This document shows positions 25,650 through 33,150 of a stretch of DNA of 64,000 nt, piece after piece (the first letter of the stretch is position 1; every line of letters begins with the position of its first letter). Made by a program: the position numbers and the translations under genes. A model generated the notes under the pieces. It had not been told where the DNA came from. It did not search any database and worked only from the letters and a program-made list of their open reading frames with translations. The DNA is from Pseudolabrys sp. (GTDB taxonomy: Bacteria; Pseudomonadota; Alphaproteobacteria; Rhizobiales; Xanthobacteraceae). The stretch is taken from positions 1,178,001-1,242,000 of the forward strand of contig JARYIJ010000001.1 in assembly GCA_029980465.1 (NCBI GenBank), read 5' to 3'.

Positions 25650-26585
25650 TTAGAACGCGACCTTGTCGCCGCCCTTGAGCGACAGGATTTCGCGCGCTTC
25701 GTCGGGCATCGCGACCTCGAGGCCGAGGCCCTCGATGATCTTGCGCACCTTGGTCACCTGCTGCGCGTTGGATTCGGCGAGCTGACCGGCGCCGACCCAC
25801 AGCGAGTCCTCCATGCCGACGCGGACATTGCCGCCCATCGCCAGCACCTGCGCCGCGATCCGCATCTGCGCTGCGCCCGCGCCGAGCGCTGACCACTCGT
25901 AATTGTCGCCCAGCAGGCGGTCGGCGGTGCGCTTCATCATCATCACGTCTTCCGGATGCGTGCCGATGCCTCCGAGGATGCCGAAGACGCCCTGCACGAA
26001 GATCGGCGGCTTGATCAGGCCGCGATCGAGGAAGTGGCGCAGCGTGTAGAGATGCCCGACGTCGTAGCATTCGACCTCGAACCGGGTGCCGTTCTCGGCG
26101 CAGGTCGTGAGGATGTATTCGATGTCGGCGAAGGTGTTCTTGAACATCCCCTTCTTCGACCCTTCGAGATACGGCTCCTCCCAATCGTGTTTGAACTTGC
26201 CTTTGTAGCGCGGGATCATCGGATAGAGGCCGAAGTTCATCGTGCCCATGTTGAGCGAGGCGACTTCCGGCTTGAATGTGGCCGCGGGCCGCACGCGCTC
26301 TTCCGCCGTCATGGTCGGCGCGCCGCCGGTGGTGATGTTCACCACGACGTTCGAGCGCTGCTTGATGACTTTCAGGAACGGCGAAAACGCCTCGGGCGAC
26401 TGGTCCGGACGGCCGTCCTGCGGATTGCGGGCGTGCAGGTGCACCACGGAGGCGCCGGCCTCGGCGGCGCCGATCGCCGCGTCGGCGATCTGCGACGCCG
26501 TGATCGGCAAGTGCGGCGACATCGAGGGCGTATGGATCGAGCCCGTAACCGCGCACGTAATGATGACTTTCCGCGACTTCGCCAT
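25650..26585 (-). CDS. Beta-keto acid cleavage enzyme (BKACE, DUF849 family)
   Basis: 311 residues starting at the ATG at 26585 (MAKSRKVIITCAVTGSIHTP). BKACE enzymes bind zinc and cleave a beta-keto acid with acetyl-CoA to acetoacetate plus a CoA ester. The motif SVVHLHARNPQDGRPDQSPE supplies the metal-binding HxH pair, and NYEWSALGAGAAQMRIAAQV with VRVGMEDSLWVGAGQLAESN holds the family's C-terminal active site region. The frame has no stop far into the upstream region (to 27965), but the ATG here gives the family length. The natural keto acid is unknown. A divergent EamA transporter follows. Confidence 0.9.
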   Translation of the reverse strand: MAKSRKVIITCAVTGSIHTPSMSPHLPITASQIADAAIGAAEAGASVVHLHARNPQDGRPDQSPEAFSPFLKVIKQRSNVVVNITTGGAPTMTAEERVRPAATFKPEVASLNMGTMNFGLYPMIPRYKGKFKHDWEEPYLEGSKKGMFKNTFADIEYILTTCAENGTRFEVECYDVGHLYTLRHFLDRGLIKPPIFVQGVFGILGGIGTHPEDVMMMKRTADRLLGDNYEWSALGAGAAQMRIAAQVLAMGGNVRVGMEDSLWVGAGQLAESNAQQVTKVRKIIEGLGLEVAMPDEAREILSLKGGDKVAF

Positions 26586-26717
26586 GTGGTTTCTTCCCGG
26601 GTTTCGCCGCCCCTGAAGGCGGCCATGATGTTTTGCGATTGGACGCTGCCGTGATCCTAGAGTATCAGCCGGTCGTTCGTCACGGGTCCCCGCGGCAAAG
26701 CCGGATTGCACTGAACG

Positions 26718-27593
26718 ATGGACCGCCGCCCGCTGGTTATCGGAGCCCTCAGCGGCGCGGGCGCGGCGCTGTGCTGGGCCGCGGGCTTCGTGGTGGCGAA
26801 GCACGGCGTCTCGATCGGCTTCGCGCCCGCCGACCTCGCTTTTCACCGCTTCTTCTGGAGCGCGTGGATTCTGGCGCCGTTTGTGCTGAAGGACGATTTT
26901 CGCAATCTCGGAGGACTCGGCTGGACGCGCGGCCTGATCGTCAGCGTGCTGTCCGGCCCGCCGCAGGCGCTGATCGCCTACAGCGGCTTCATTCTCGTCC
27001 CGCTCGGCCACGGCACCACGATCCAGCCGGCCTGCGCGGCGCTGTCCGGCATCCTGCTGGCGAGCCTGCTGCTGCGGGAGAGGCTGACGGCGCGGCGTAT
27101 CGCCGGCGCCGCCGGCATCGTCGCCGGCCTGCTGGTGTTCGGCGCCGAAGCGCTCACCACCATCGGCACGCACGGTGTCGGCGGCGACCTGCTGTTCGTC
27201 ACGGCCGGCGTGTTCTGGGGCCTGTTCGGCGTGCTGCTGCGCCTGTGGCAGCTCTCGGGGCAACGCGCCATCGGCATTACCGCGATCCTGTCGATCATCC
27301 TCTATGCGCCGCTCTATCTGCTGATCTACGGCGTGCATGATTTCGTGCGCATGGGCCTGTGGGAGAACCTGCTGCAGATCGTCACGCAGGGCGTCATCGC
27401 CGGCGCGCTGCCCGTGTTCCTGTTCGCGCGCGCCGTCGTGCTGCTCGGCGCCGGACGCGCCTCGACATTTCCGGCGATGGTGCCGGTGTTCAGCGTCGTC
27501 ATCGGCGTCCTCGCATTCGGCATCGTGCCGAGCCTCGCGCAGCTCATCGGCATGGCGATCGTATTGATCGGATTCCGGCTGGCGCTCGGCTAA
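26718..27593 (+). CDS. EamA-family (DMT) transporter
   Basis: 291 residues with ten predicted hydrophobic segments in two EamA repeats: GALSGAGAALCWAAGFVVAK with VSIGFAPADLAFHRFFWSAW, then LLFVTAGVFWGLFGVLLRLW and QGVIAGALPVFLFARAVVLL. Drug/metabolite transporters export metabolites across the inner membrane. It is divergent from the BKACE gene. The substrate is unknown. Confidence 0.85.
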   Translation: MDRRPLVIGALSGAGAALCWAAGFVVAKHGVSIGFAPADLAFHRFFWSAWILAPFVLKDDFRNLGGLGWTRGLIVSVLSGPPQALIAYSGFILVPLGHGTTIQPACAALSGILLASLLLRERLTARRIAGAAGIVAGLLVFGAEALTTIGTHGVGGDLLFVTAGVFWGLFGVLLRLWQLSGQRAIGITAILSIILYAPLYLLIYGVHDFVRMGLWENLLQIVTQGVIAGALPVFLFARAVVLLGAGRASTFPAMVPVFSVVIGVLAFGIVPSLAQLIGMAIVLIGFRLALG

Positions 27594-27662
27594 GGCTTGC
27601 CGCAGACAAGCGCCATCGCCCCTGTTGTTGGCGGCGCGGGGTACGCCGGACTTTCCTTCTGG

Positions 27663-27790
27663 CCCTTCGCCAAGGCGAAGGGAATGGAGCGCCGGGCGGC
27701 GCACCATCGGGACTCCTGGCGAGGAGTCCCACACGCCTGGCGAGGCGTGCCGTGCGTCTGGCGAGACGCACACGCCCCTCGGCGCTCCAT
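27663..27790. repeat. Array of three hairpins with identical loop TGGCGA inside an outer stem, next to a fourth hairpin
   Basis: Hairpin CCCTTCGC-CAAG-GCGAAGGG (27663-27682) is followed by ATGGAGCGCC (27684-27693), which pairs with GGCGCTCCAT (27781-27790). Inside lie three consecutive perfect hairpins with the same six-base loop TGGCGA: GGGACTCC/GGAGTCCC (27709-27730), CACGCC/GGCGTG (27732-27749) and GTGCGTC/GACGCAC (27752-27771). Stem sequences differ but the loops are identical, so this is structure conserved over sequence, as in a folded RNA or a multi-branched DNA element. No coding role is evident. Confidence 0.6.
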
Positions 27791-28020
27791 CGCGGCTTCG
27801 CGGACGGCCGCAGCCTGTCCGCAGACCCGGGGCCGCGCTTCGCCGGACCCAATTGATGGGTTCCCGGCTTAAGCAGGCTCCCTGCGGACGGGTCGTCATG
27901 CCCGTCGGGCGGGGTCCCGGGCCTCCCGGGGATGGGCTTGCGAAACCCACCCGCAGGCACCGCATCCGGTCCCGCCATCAGCACGCCTCTAGATGACGCC
28001 CCTCGACGGACCGGACCATG

Positions 28021-28032
28021 TGACTATAGTCA
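28021..28032. promoter_or_regulatory. Perfect 12-bp palindrome TGACTATAGTCA in an AT-rich islet
   Basis: TGACTATAGTCA equals its own reverse complement and is followed by AT-rich ATATTAGGAATATTGTC in an otherwise GC-rich repeat region. The form resembles operators of toxin-antitoxin or phage repressors, but no such gene is beside it. It could be the remnant of a lost module. Confidence 0.3.
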
Positions 28033-28107
28033 TATTAGGAATATTGTCAAGAGAGCGCATTATGCGAAAATGCAGGATGGGATACAGGGCTTCGCCTTGG
28101 CCTCCGC

Positions 28108-28175
28108 CGTCATTGCCGGGCAACCGGGTCCGCGCGGAAGCGCGGCCCGGTCGTAAACTTGACCCGGCAATCCAT
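28108..28175 (-). repeat. Dispersed palindromic repeat (inverted copy of 52801-52868)
   Basis: This segment is nearly the reverse complement of 52801-52868: CGTCATTGCCGGGCAACCGG on one side, ending GACCCGGCAATCCAT. Both contain a nested GC hairpin (GGGTCCGCGC / GCGCGGCCC). The two copies lie about 24.6 kb apart in opposite orientation, so they could recombine to invert the segment between them. Confidence 0.65.
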
Positions 28176-28316
28176 GAAGCCGTTCGACCACCGCGGGCTT
28201 ACGTAAGGCACTGTAATCTGGCGATGCTACATGGATCACCGGGTCACGGCGCTTCGCGCCGGCCCGGTGATGACGCAGAGTGTGGGTCAAGCCCGGGCAC
28301 GACGCTGAATGTGTGG

Positions 28317-28440
28317 CTCCTCATGGTGAGGAGCCCGCCAAAGGCGGGCGTCTCGAACCATGAGGCCCGGCGTACACAATGCACGGGCCGCCTCTCCTTC
28401 GAGACGCCGCGCTCACGCGCGGCTCCTCAGGATGAGGCGG
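28317..28440. repeat. Intergenic hairpin repeat of the CCTCATGGTGAGGAG type
   Basis: Two hairpin units lie back to back, each with a short GC stem and closing arms CTCATGGTGAGGAGC / GTCTCGAACCATGAG and CTTCGAGACGCC / GGCTCCTCAGGATGAGG. The same arms recur at 57465-57580 and 59775-59892 and, in part, at 62803-62850. Confidence 0.55.
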
Positions 28441-28448
28441 ATGAGCGC

Positions 28449-28612
28449 CTCGCTATGGCAACGTGGTGCACCGCAGAGCCGGGATCCCGGTTGATACGTA
28501 AAGAAAGCGGGGTCCCGGGTCTGCAGCGCACCGCTCACGCGCTGCGCTGCGCCCGGGACGCGAGAGATTGAAAACCCGGAATTATTTCCGGTCAGACTGT
28601 CAGGATGAGGCG
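28449..28612 (-). repeat. CCGGGACCC-type composite repeat (copy 1)
   Basis: On the minus strand it shares blocks with 43913-44065 and 57250-57440: CCCGGGCGCAGCGCAGC, CTGCAGACCCGGGACCCC, a TTTCTT spacer, CCGGGATCCCGGCTCTGCGG and GTGCACCACG. The flank GACCGGAAATAATTCCGGG also matches 57270-57295. It is a recurring composite intergenic element in this window. Confidence 0.6.
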
Positions 28613-28813
28613 GATAAAAGCCAAACCTCGCTTCACCCTCATGGTGAGGAACCGCCGGAGCCAAAGCGCGTTATGCGCGGAACACGCGATGGACCGGCAC
28701 GGCTTGGCGCCCCTTCATTTGCCGCAATGCAACGCCAAGCCCGGGGCGGCCGGTCTGTGCAGGACGGCCGAATCATAGTCTTATTTCCGCCCATCCGGCG
28801 AGCAGACCGCAGC

Positions 28814-30166
28814 ATGGATTTTGGCAGCTATCAGGACGCCCTGGGAGACCTGTTCGGAGCGATTCAGCAGGGGCTGCGTTCCGAGCTGACGACGGTCTGG
28901 CTGCCGCTGCAGCTCGGCCTGATCGCCATTGCCGGCGGAGTCGCCCTGGCGGCGACCTCCACGCTCCACCGGCACTCCGACGTCGTCGCCGCCACGGCAA
29001 CATGGCCGCCGATGCTCCGCGCGTTCACCCGCGGCCTCGCCCGGCACTGCACCGGCATCGTGTTCGTGCTGCTGCTTGCCATCACGCGCGCCGTCCTCCG
29101 CGCGGAGGTGGAGCAACCGCATACCTACCTGCTGCTCGTCACCATCAACCTGATGACCGCCTGGCTCGTCATCAACGTGCTGACGAGCGTCATCCATAAC
29201 CAGTTCCTCAACCGCGTCGTCACCATCGCGAGCTGGACGATCGCCGCTTTGAGCATCCTGCGGCTGCTCGAGCCGGTGACCGCGAGCCTCGACTCGAACG
29301 CGGTGTCGCTGTCGGTCGGCGGCCTGCGCATTTCGCCGTTGCTCGTCATCAAGACGACCGCGCTCTTGCTGGTGACGCTGTGGATCGCCAACATCCTCGC
29401 CAACTTTGTCGACCGGCGCGTGAAGGACTTCGACGACCTGACGCCGTCGATCCAGGTCCTGATCTCGAAGCTGATCCGCATCGCGCTGATCACGCTGGCG
29501 GTCGTCATCGTGCTCAACTCGGTCGGCATCGACCTGTCGGTGCTGGCGCTGTTCTCCGGCGCGGTCGGCCTCGGCCTCGGCTTCGGCCTGCAGAAGATCG
29601 TGTCCAACCTGGTGAGCGGCATCATCCTGCTCGCCGACAAGTCGATCAAGCCCGGCGACATCATCTCGGTCGGCGATCATTTCGGCCGCGTCGGCAACAT
29701 GGGCGCGCGCTACACCTCGGTCGACACGCGCGACGGCCGCGAATACCTCATCCCCAACGAGGATTTCATCACGCAGCGCGTCGCCAACTGGACCTATTCG
29801 AGCGACTACGTGCGGCTCGAGGTCAAGTTCAACACGACCTACGACAGCGACCCGCGCAAGGTGATCGAGACGGCGATCGCCGCCGCGCTGGGCGTCGAGC
29901 GCGTGGCGCGCAAGCCGGCGCCCGCCTGCATGGTCAGCGCGTTCGGCGCGGCGGCGCTCGAATTCGAACTGTGGTTCTGGATCAATAATCCGAGCGCCGG
30001 CGTCAACAACGTCAAGAGCGACGTGCTGCTGTCGCTATGGGACGCGCTCGACGCGCAGGGCGCAAAGCTCGCCAAGCCCGGCCCGGCCCGGGTCATCTAC
30101 GAGATGGCAGGCGAGCAGGCTGGCGCGAGCGGCCCGCTGCCAAAGACGAAAAAAGACGAGCGTTAG
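28814..30166 (+). CDS. MscS-family mechanosensitive ion channel
   Basis: 450 residues from the ATG at 28814; the frame is open earlier but those codons are repeat sequence. N-terminal helices lead to the pore region SGAVGLGLGFGLQKIVSNLV with SGIILLADKSIKPGDIISVG, the MscS pore helix and upper beta domain entry, followed by ARYTSVDTRDGREYLIPNED. MscS channels release solutes on hypo-osmotic shock. The longer N-terminus (residues about 1-200, several helices) makes it a larger MscS-like member. The gene stands alone between the repeat region and a convergent aminotransferase. Confidence 0.88.
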   Translation: MDFGSYQDALGDLFGAIQQGLRSELTTVWLPLQLGLIAIAGGVALAATSTLHRHSDVVAATATWPPMLRAFTRGLARHCTGIVFVLLLAITRAVLRAEVEQPHTYLLLVTINLMTAWLVINVLTSVIHNQFLNRVVTIASWTIAALSILRLLEPVTASLDSNAVSLSVGGLRISPLLVIKTTALLLVTLWIANILANFVDRRVKDFDDLTPSIQVLISKLIRIALITLAVVIVLNSVGIDLSVLALFSGAVGLGLGFGLQKIVSNLVSGIILLADKSIKPGDIISVGDHFGRVGNMGARYTSVDTRDGREYLIPNEDFITQRVANWTYSSDYVRLEVKFNTTYDSDPRKVIETAIAAALGVERVARKPAPACMVSAFGAAALEFELWFWINNPSAGVNNVKSDVLLSLWDALDAQGAKLAKPGPARVIYEMAGEQAGASGPLPKTKKDER

Positions 30167-30203
30167 GCGTTCCCCTCCCTGTCAAGGAGAGGGTCAGCAA
30201 TCA

Positions 30204-31385
30204 TCACGCCGCTTTCTTCTTCGACAGGAACTCGCCCATGCGCGCCAGCGCCTTGAGGATGTTCTCGGTCGAGTTGGCGTAGGACAGGCGCAGGTAACCC
30301 TCGCCGAGCAGGCCGAAGTCGGGGCCGCCGATGGTGACGACGCCGGTGTCGTTGAGCAGCGTGGTGGCGAGCTCCTTGGCCTTCCAGCCGGTGCCCTTGA
30401 TGTTGGGGAAGGCGTAGAACGCGCCCTTTGGCACCACGCACGACACGCCAGGCAATTTGTTGAGGCCTTCGACCACGACTTTGCGCCGTTTATCGAATTC
30501 GGTGACCATCTTCGTGACTTCGTCCTGCGGACCGGTCAGTGCCGCGAGCCCGGCATACTGCGCCGACGCGTTGACGCAGGAATGCAGGTTGACCGCGAGC
30601 TTGCGCGCATAGTCGTAGAGCTTGCCCGGCCACACCGCATAGCCGAGCCGCCAGCCGGTCATCGCATAGGTCTTCGACCAGCCGTTCAGCAGAATGAGCC
30701 GGTCGCGGATCGACGGATACGATAACAGGCAGACGTGCGTCTCGCCGTCATAGACCATGTGGTCGTAGATCTCGTCCGACATGATGGCGACGTCCGGCCA
30801 CTTGTCGAGTCCGGCGACGAGCTTGTCGACTTCCGCCTTGGGCGTGACGCCGCCGGTCGGATTGGCCGGGGAGTTGACGATGATGAGCCGGGTCTTCGGC
30901 GTGATCAGCCTCAGCGTCTCCTCGGCCGAGAAGGCGAAGCCGTTCTCCTCGCGGATCGGCACCGGCACCGGCGTCGCGCCGGTGAACTCGATCATCGAGC
31001 GATAGATCGGAAAGCCCGGGTCCGGATACATGATCTCCGCGCCTAGCTCGCCGAACATCAGGATCGACATGAACATGGTCGGCTTGCCGCCGGGCATGAT
31101 CATCACGCTGTCGGGCGAGACCTCGACCTTGAAGCGCTTGTGCAGGTCAGCGGCGACCGCCTCGCGCAATTGCGGAATGCCGGTCGCGGCGGTGTAGCCG
31201 TGGTGGCCGTCGCGCAGCGCCTTGATCGCGGCATCGACGATGAAATCGGGCGTGCGGAAATCGGGCTGGCCGATGCCGAGGCTGATGATGTCGCGGCCCT
31301 GCGCCGCCAGCGCATTGGCGCGCGCCAGCACGGCGAACGCGTTCTCCTCGCCGATGCGATCGAATGCCGCGATGGTTTTCAGCAT
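30204..31385 (-). CDS. Class I/II pyridoxal-phosphate aminotransferase
   Basis: 393 residues of the fold-type I aminotransferase family. PLP lysine is Lys238 in NGWSKTYAMTGWRLGY, with Asn171 in NSPANPTGG, Asp204 and Tyr207 in SDEIYDH, and the substrate-binding Arg in WRLGYA; a C-terminal Arg lies in LLGEGYLRLSYA. The N-terminal IISLGIGQPDFRTPDF is typical of aspartate/other amino acid aminotransferases. The substrate cannot be fixed from sequence. It lies divergent from the four-gene operon that starts at 31580. Confidence 0.88.
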   Translation of the reverse strand: MLKTIAAFDRIGEENAFAVLARANALAAQGRDIISLGIGQPDFRTPDFIVDAAIKALRDGHHGYTAATGIPQLREAVAADLHKRFKVEVSPDSVMIMPGGKPTMFMSILMFGELGAEIMYPDPGFPIYRSMIEFTGATPVPVPIREENGFAFSAEETLRLITPKTRLIIVNSPANPTGGVTPKAEVDKLVAGLDKWPDVAIMSDEIYDHMVYDGETHVCLLSYPSIRDRLILLNGWSKTYAMTGWRLGYAVWPGKLYDYARKLAVNLHSCVNASAQYAGLAALTGPQDEVTKMVTEFDKRRKVVVEGLNKLPGVSCVVPKGAFYAFPNIKGTGWKAKELATTLLNDTGVVTIGGPDFGLLGEGYLRLSYANSTENILKALARMGEFLSKKKAA

Positions 31386-31521
31386 GATCTGGCCTTTTTG
31401 GTCTGTTCGGGCGCGGACATTGCCGGACTGTAATGGTGGCCGTCAATCGGCGTGCCCGATGCACATCCGGCGATGGGTCCACGGCGCAAATGCATTGGTG
31501 CGGCCGCTCCGGGCATGGCAA

Positions 31522-31563
31522 GTTGCGGCTCTCTCGTTGCGGCCCTCCTGTTGCGGCCCTCTT
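31522..31563. repeat. Three tandem 14-bp direct repeats upstream of the ICL-like gene
   Basis: GTTGCGGCTCTCTC, GTTGCGGCCCTCCT and GTTGCGGCCCTCTT lie head to tail at 31522-31535, 31536-31549 and 31550-31563, in the divergent intergenic region, ending 16 bases before the next start. They may be regulator half-sites or a slippage product. Confidence 0.6.
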
Positions 31564-31579
31564 GCCGGGATGTTTTGCC

Positions 31580-32416
31580 ATGACCCAGTTCCCTTCCGTC
31601 GCCGACAAACGCCGCACCTTCCGCGCGCTGCACCAGGACGGCTGCTTCGTCATTCCCAACCCGTGGAACGTCGGCACCGCGCGTTACCTTGAAGGCCTCG
31701 GCTTCAAGGCGCTGGCGACGACCAGCGCCGGATACGCCCACGCGCAGGGCTATGCCGACGGCGACATCACGCTCGACGCCGTCCTGACCCATTGCCGCGA
31801 GCTGGTCGGGGCAACGCGCCTTCCGGTCAACGCCGATTTCGAAGGCGGCTTTGCCCACGACCCCGACGGCGTGGCCGCCAACGTGACGCGCTGCATCGAC
31901 ACCGGCGTCGCCGGACTGTCGATCGAGGACTTCAGCGGCGACGAGGCCGAGCCGCTCTACACGTTCGACGTCGCGGTGGCCCGCGTGAAGGCGGCGCGCG
32001 CCGCCGTCGACAAGGCCGGCGGCGACGTCATGCTCACCGCCCGCACCGAAGGCTTCATCCACGGCCGCCCCGACCTCGACGAAGCGATCCGGCGGCTGAA
32101 GGCATTCTCCGACGCCGGCGCCGACTGCCTGTATGCGCCCGGCATCAAGACGCGCGAGCACATCAAGGCGATCGTCAAGGCGGTCGCGCCGAAGCCAGTC
32201 AACTTCCTCAACTCCAACGCGTTCGGCTTTACCGTCGCCGACCTCGCCGCGCTCGGCGTGCGGCGCATCAGCGTCGGGGGCACGCTGGCGCGCGTGGCGA
32301 TGGGCGCCTTCATCAGGTCGGCCAAGCAGATCGCCAACGAGGGGATCTTCGACAGCTTCGCCGGCGTGATCGCGAACGCCGATCTCAACGCCTTCTTCAA
32401 GACCGGCAAGCGATGA
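31580..32416 (+). CDS. Isocitrate lyase / PEP mutase superfamily protein
   Basis: 278 residues from the ATG at 31580. The barrel motifs of the ICL/PEP-mutase family are present: LATTSAGYAHAQGYADGD, the metal-binding LPVNADFEGGFAHDP, and MLTARTEGFIHGRPDLDEAI. It lacks the KKCGH motif of true isocitrate lyase, so it is more like 2-methylisocitrate lyase or phosphoenolpyruvate-mutase-like enzymes, cleaving or forming a C-C or C-P bond on a 2-oxo/hydroxy acid. Substrate unknown. Its stop overlaps the start of the next gene (ATGA), so the four genes to 35384 appear coupled. Confidence 0.85.
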   Translation: MTQFPSVADKRRTFRALHQDGCFVIPNPWNVGTARYLEGLGFKALATTSAGYAHAQGYADGDITLDAVLTHCRELVGATRLPVNADFEGGFAHDPDGVAANVTRCIDTGVAGLSIEDFSGDEAEPLYTFDVAVARVKAARAAVDKAGGDVMLTARTEGFIHGRPDLDEAIRRLKAFSDAGADCLYAPGIKTREHIKAIVKAVAPKPVNFLNSNAFGFTVADLAALGVRRISVGGTLARVAMGAFIRSAKQIANEGIFDSFAGVIANADLNAFFKTGKR

Positions 32417-33150
32417 GCGAGCTTGCCATGAGCGAGCTTGCGTCCGAGCCGCATCCGCTGACGAGGCAGCCCGTCGGGCTGCCGGTGGATGCCCGGCCGT
32501 CGCCGCGGCCCGGGCCGGTCACGCTGCAAGGCCATTACGGCCGGGTCGAGCGGCTGGCCCCGCGACATTCCGACTCGCTGTGGGATCACGTGAAAGACGC
32601 CGGCGCGATCTGGACCTACATCGCCAACTCCGGCCCTTTCACCGGCAAGGCGGCCTTCGATGCGTGGCTCACCCGGCGGATCGCCGCCGAGGATCCGTAC
32701 GCCTACGCCATCGTCGATCGCGACGAGCACGTCGTCGGCACCGCGACGCTGATGAGCATCCGTCCGGACATGCGCGTCATCGAGGTCGGCTCGATCGTCT
32801 ATTCGCCGGCGCTGCAGCGCACGCCGCTCGGCACCGAAACGCAATACCTGTTCGCGCGCTACGCCATCGAGACGCTCCACTACCGCCGCTATGAATGGAA
32901 GTGCGACGCGCTGAACGCGCCGTCGCGCCGCGCGGCGCTGCGTTACGGCTTCGTGTTCGAGGGCCTGTTCCGCCAGCACATGATCAGCAACGGCCGCAAC
33001 CGCGACACCGCCTGGTTCTCCATCACCGACGAGGAATGGCCGGCGCGCAAACGCGCCTTCGAGACCTGGCTGACGCCGGACAACTTCTCCACCGACGGCA
33101 AGCAGAAGCAAAGCCTGACCGCGCTCAATGCCGGCGCTGCCGTGAAATGA
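32413..33150 (+). CDS. GNAT-family acetyltransferase
   Basis: 245 residues. The acetyl-CoA binding fold is seen in HVVGTATLMSIRPDMRVIEV with SIVYSPALQRTPLGTETQYL and the R-x-x-AL motif in APSRRAALRYGFVFEGLFRQ. Similar proteins acetylate ribosomal proteins or small amines (RimJ/L-like group). The start region is duplicated: ATGAGCGAGCTTGCC at 32413 is repeated at 32428, giving two in-frame starts (MSELAMSELA). The start overlaps the preceding stop, and its own stop overlaps the next gene, so translation is coupled. Confidence 0.82.
   Translation: MSELAMSELASEPHPLTRQPVGLPVDARPSPRPGPVTLQGHYGRVERLAPRHSDSLWDHVKDAGAIWTYIANSGPFTGKAAFDAWLTRRIAAEDPYAYAIVDRDEHVVGTATLMSIRPDMRVIEVGSIVYSPALQRTPLGTETQYLFARYAIETLHYRRYEWKCDALNAPSRRAALRYGFVFEGLFRQHMISNGRNRDTAWFSITDEEWPARKRAFETWLTPDNFSTDGKQKQSLTALNAGAAVK

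Larger units (their letters stand above)
27594..28813. other. 1.2-kb gene-free region packed with repeats
   Basis: No coding region is supported here. It holds the hairpin array at 27663-27790, palindromes up to about 28000, an AT-richer islet at 28010-28080 with the perfect palindrome TGACTATAGTCA (28021-28032), an inverted copy of a dispersed repeat at 28108-28175, further hairpin repeats of the CCTCATGGTGAGGAG type (28317-28440), and a CCGGGACCC-type repeat (28449-28612). The upstream sequence of the MscS gene is the last piece. Confidence 0.6.

Noticed and set aside
27663..27790. CRISPR array.
   Set aside because: The repeated unit is only the six-base loop TGGCGA; stems differ, spacing is about 20 bases and there are no spacers or cas genes.
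25650..27965. A 771-residue open frame on the minus strand containing the BKACE protein.
   Set aside because: The upstream 460 codons are antisense to the EamA transporter and to repeat DNA; the family start is the ATG at 26585.
28568..28813. Upstream extension of the MscS reading frame.
   Set aside because: These codons are repeat sequence with no family match; the ATG at 28814 gives the expected N-terminus.
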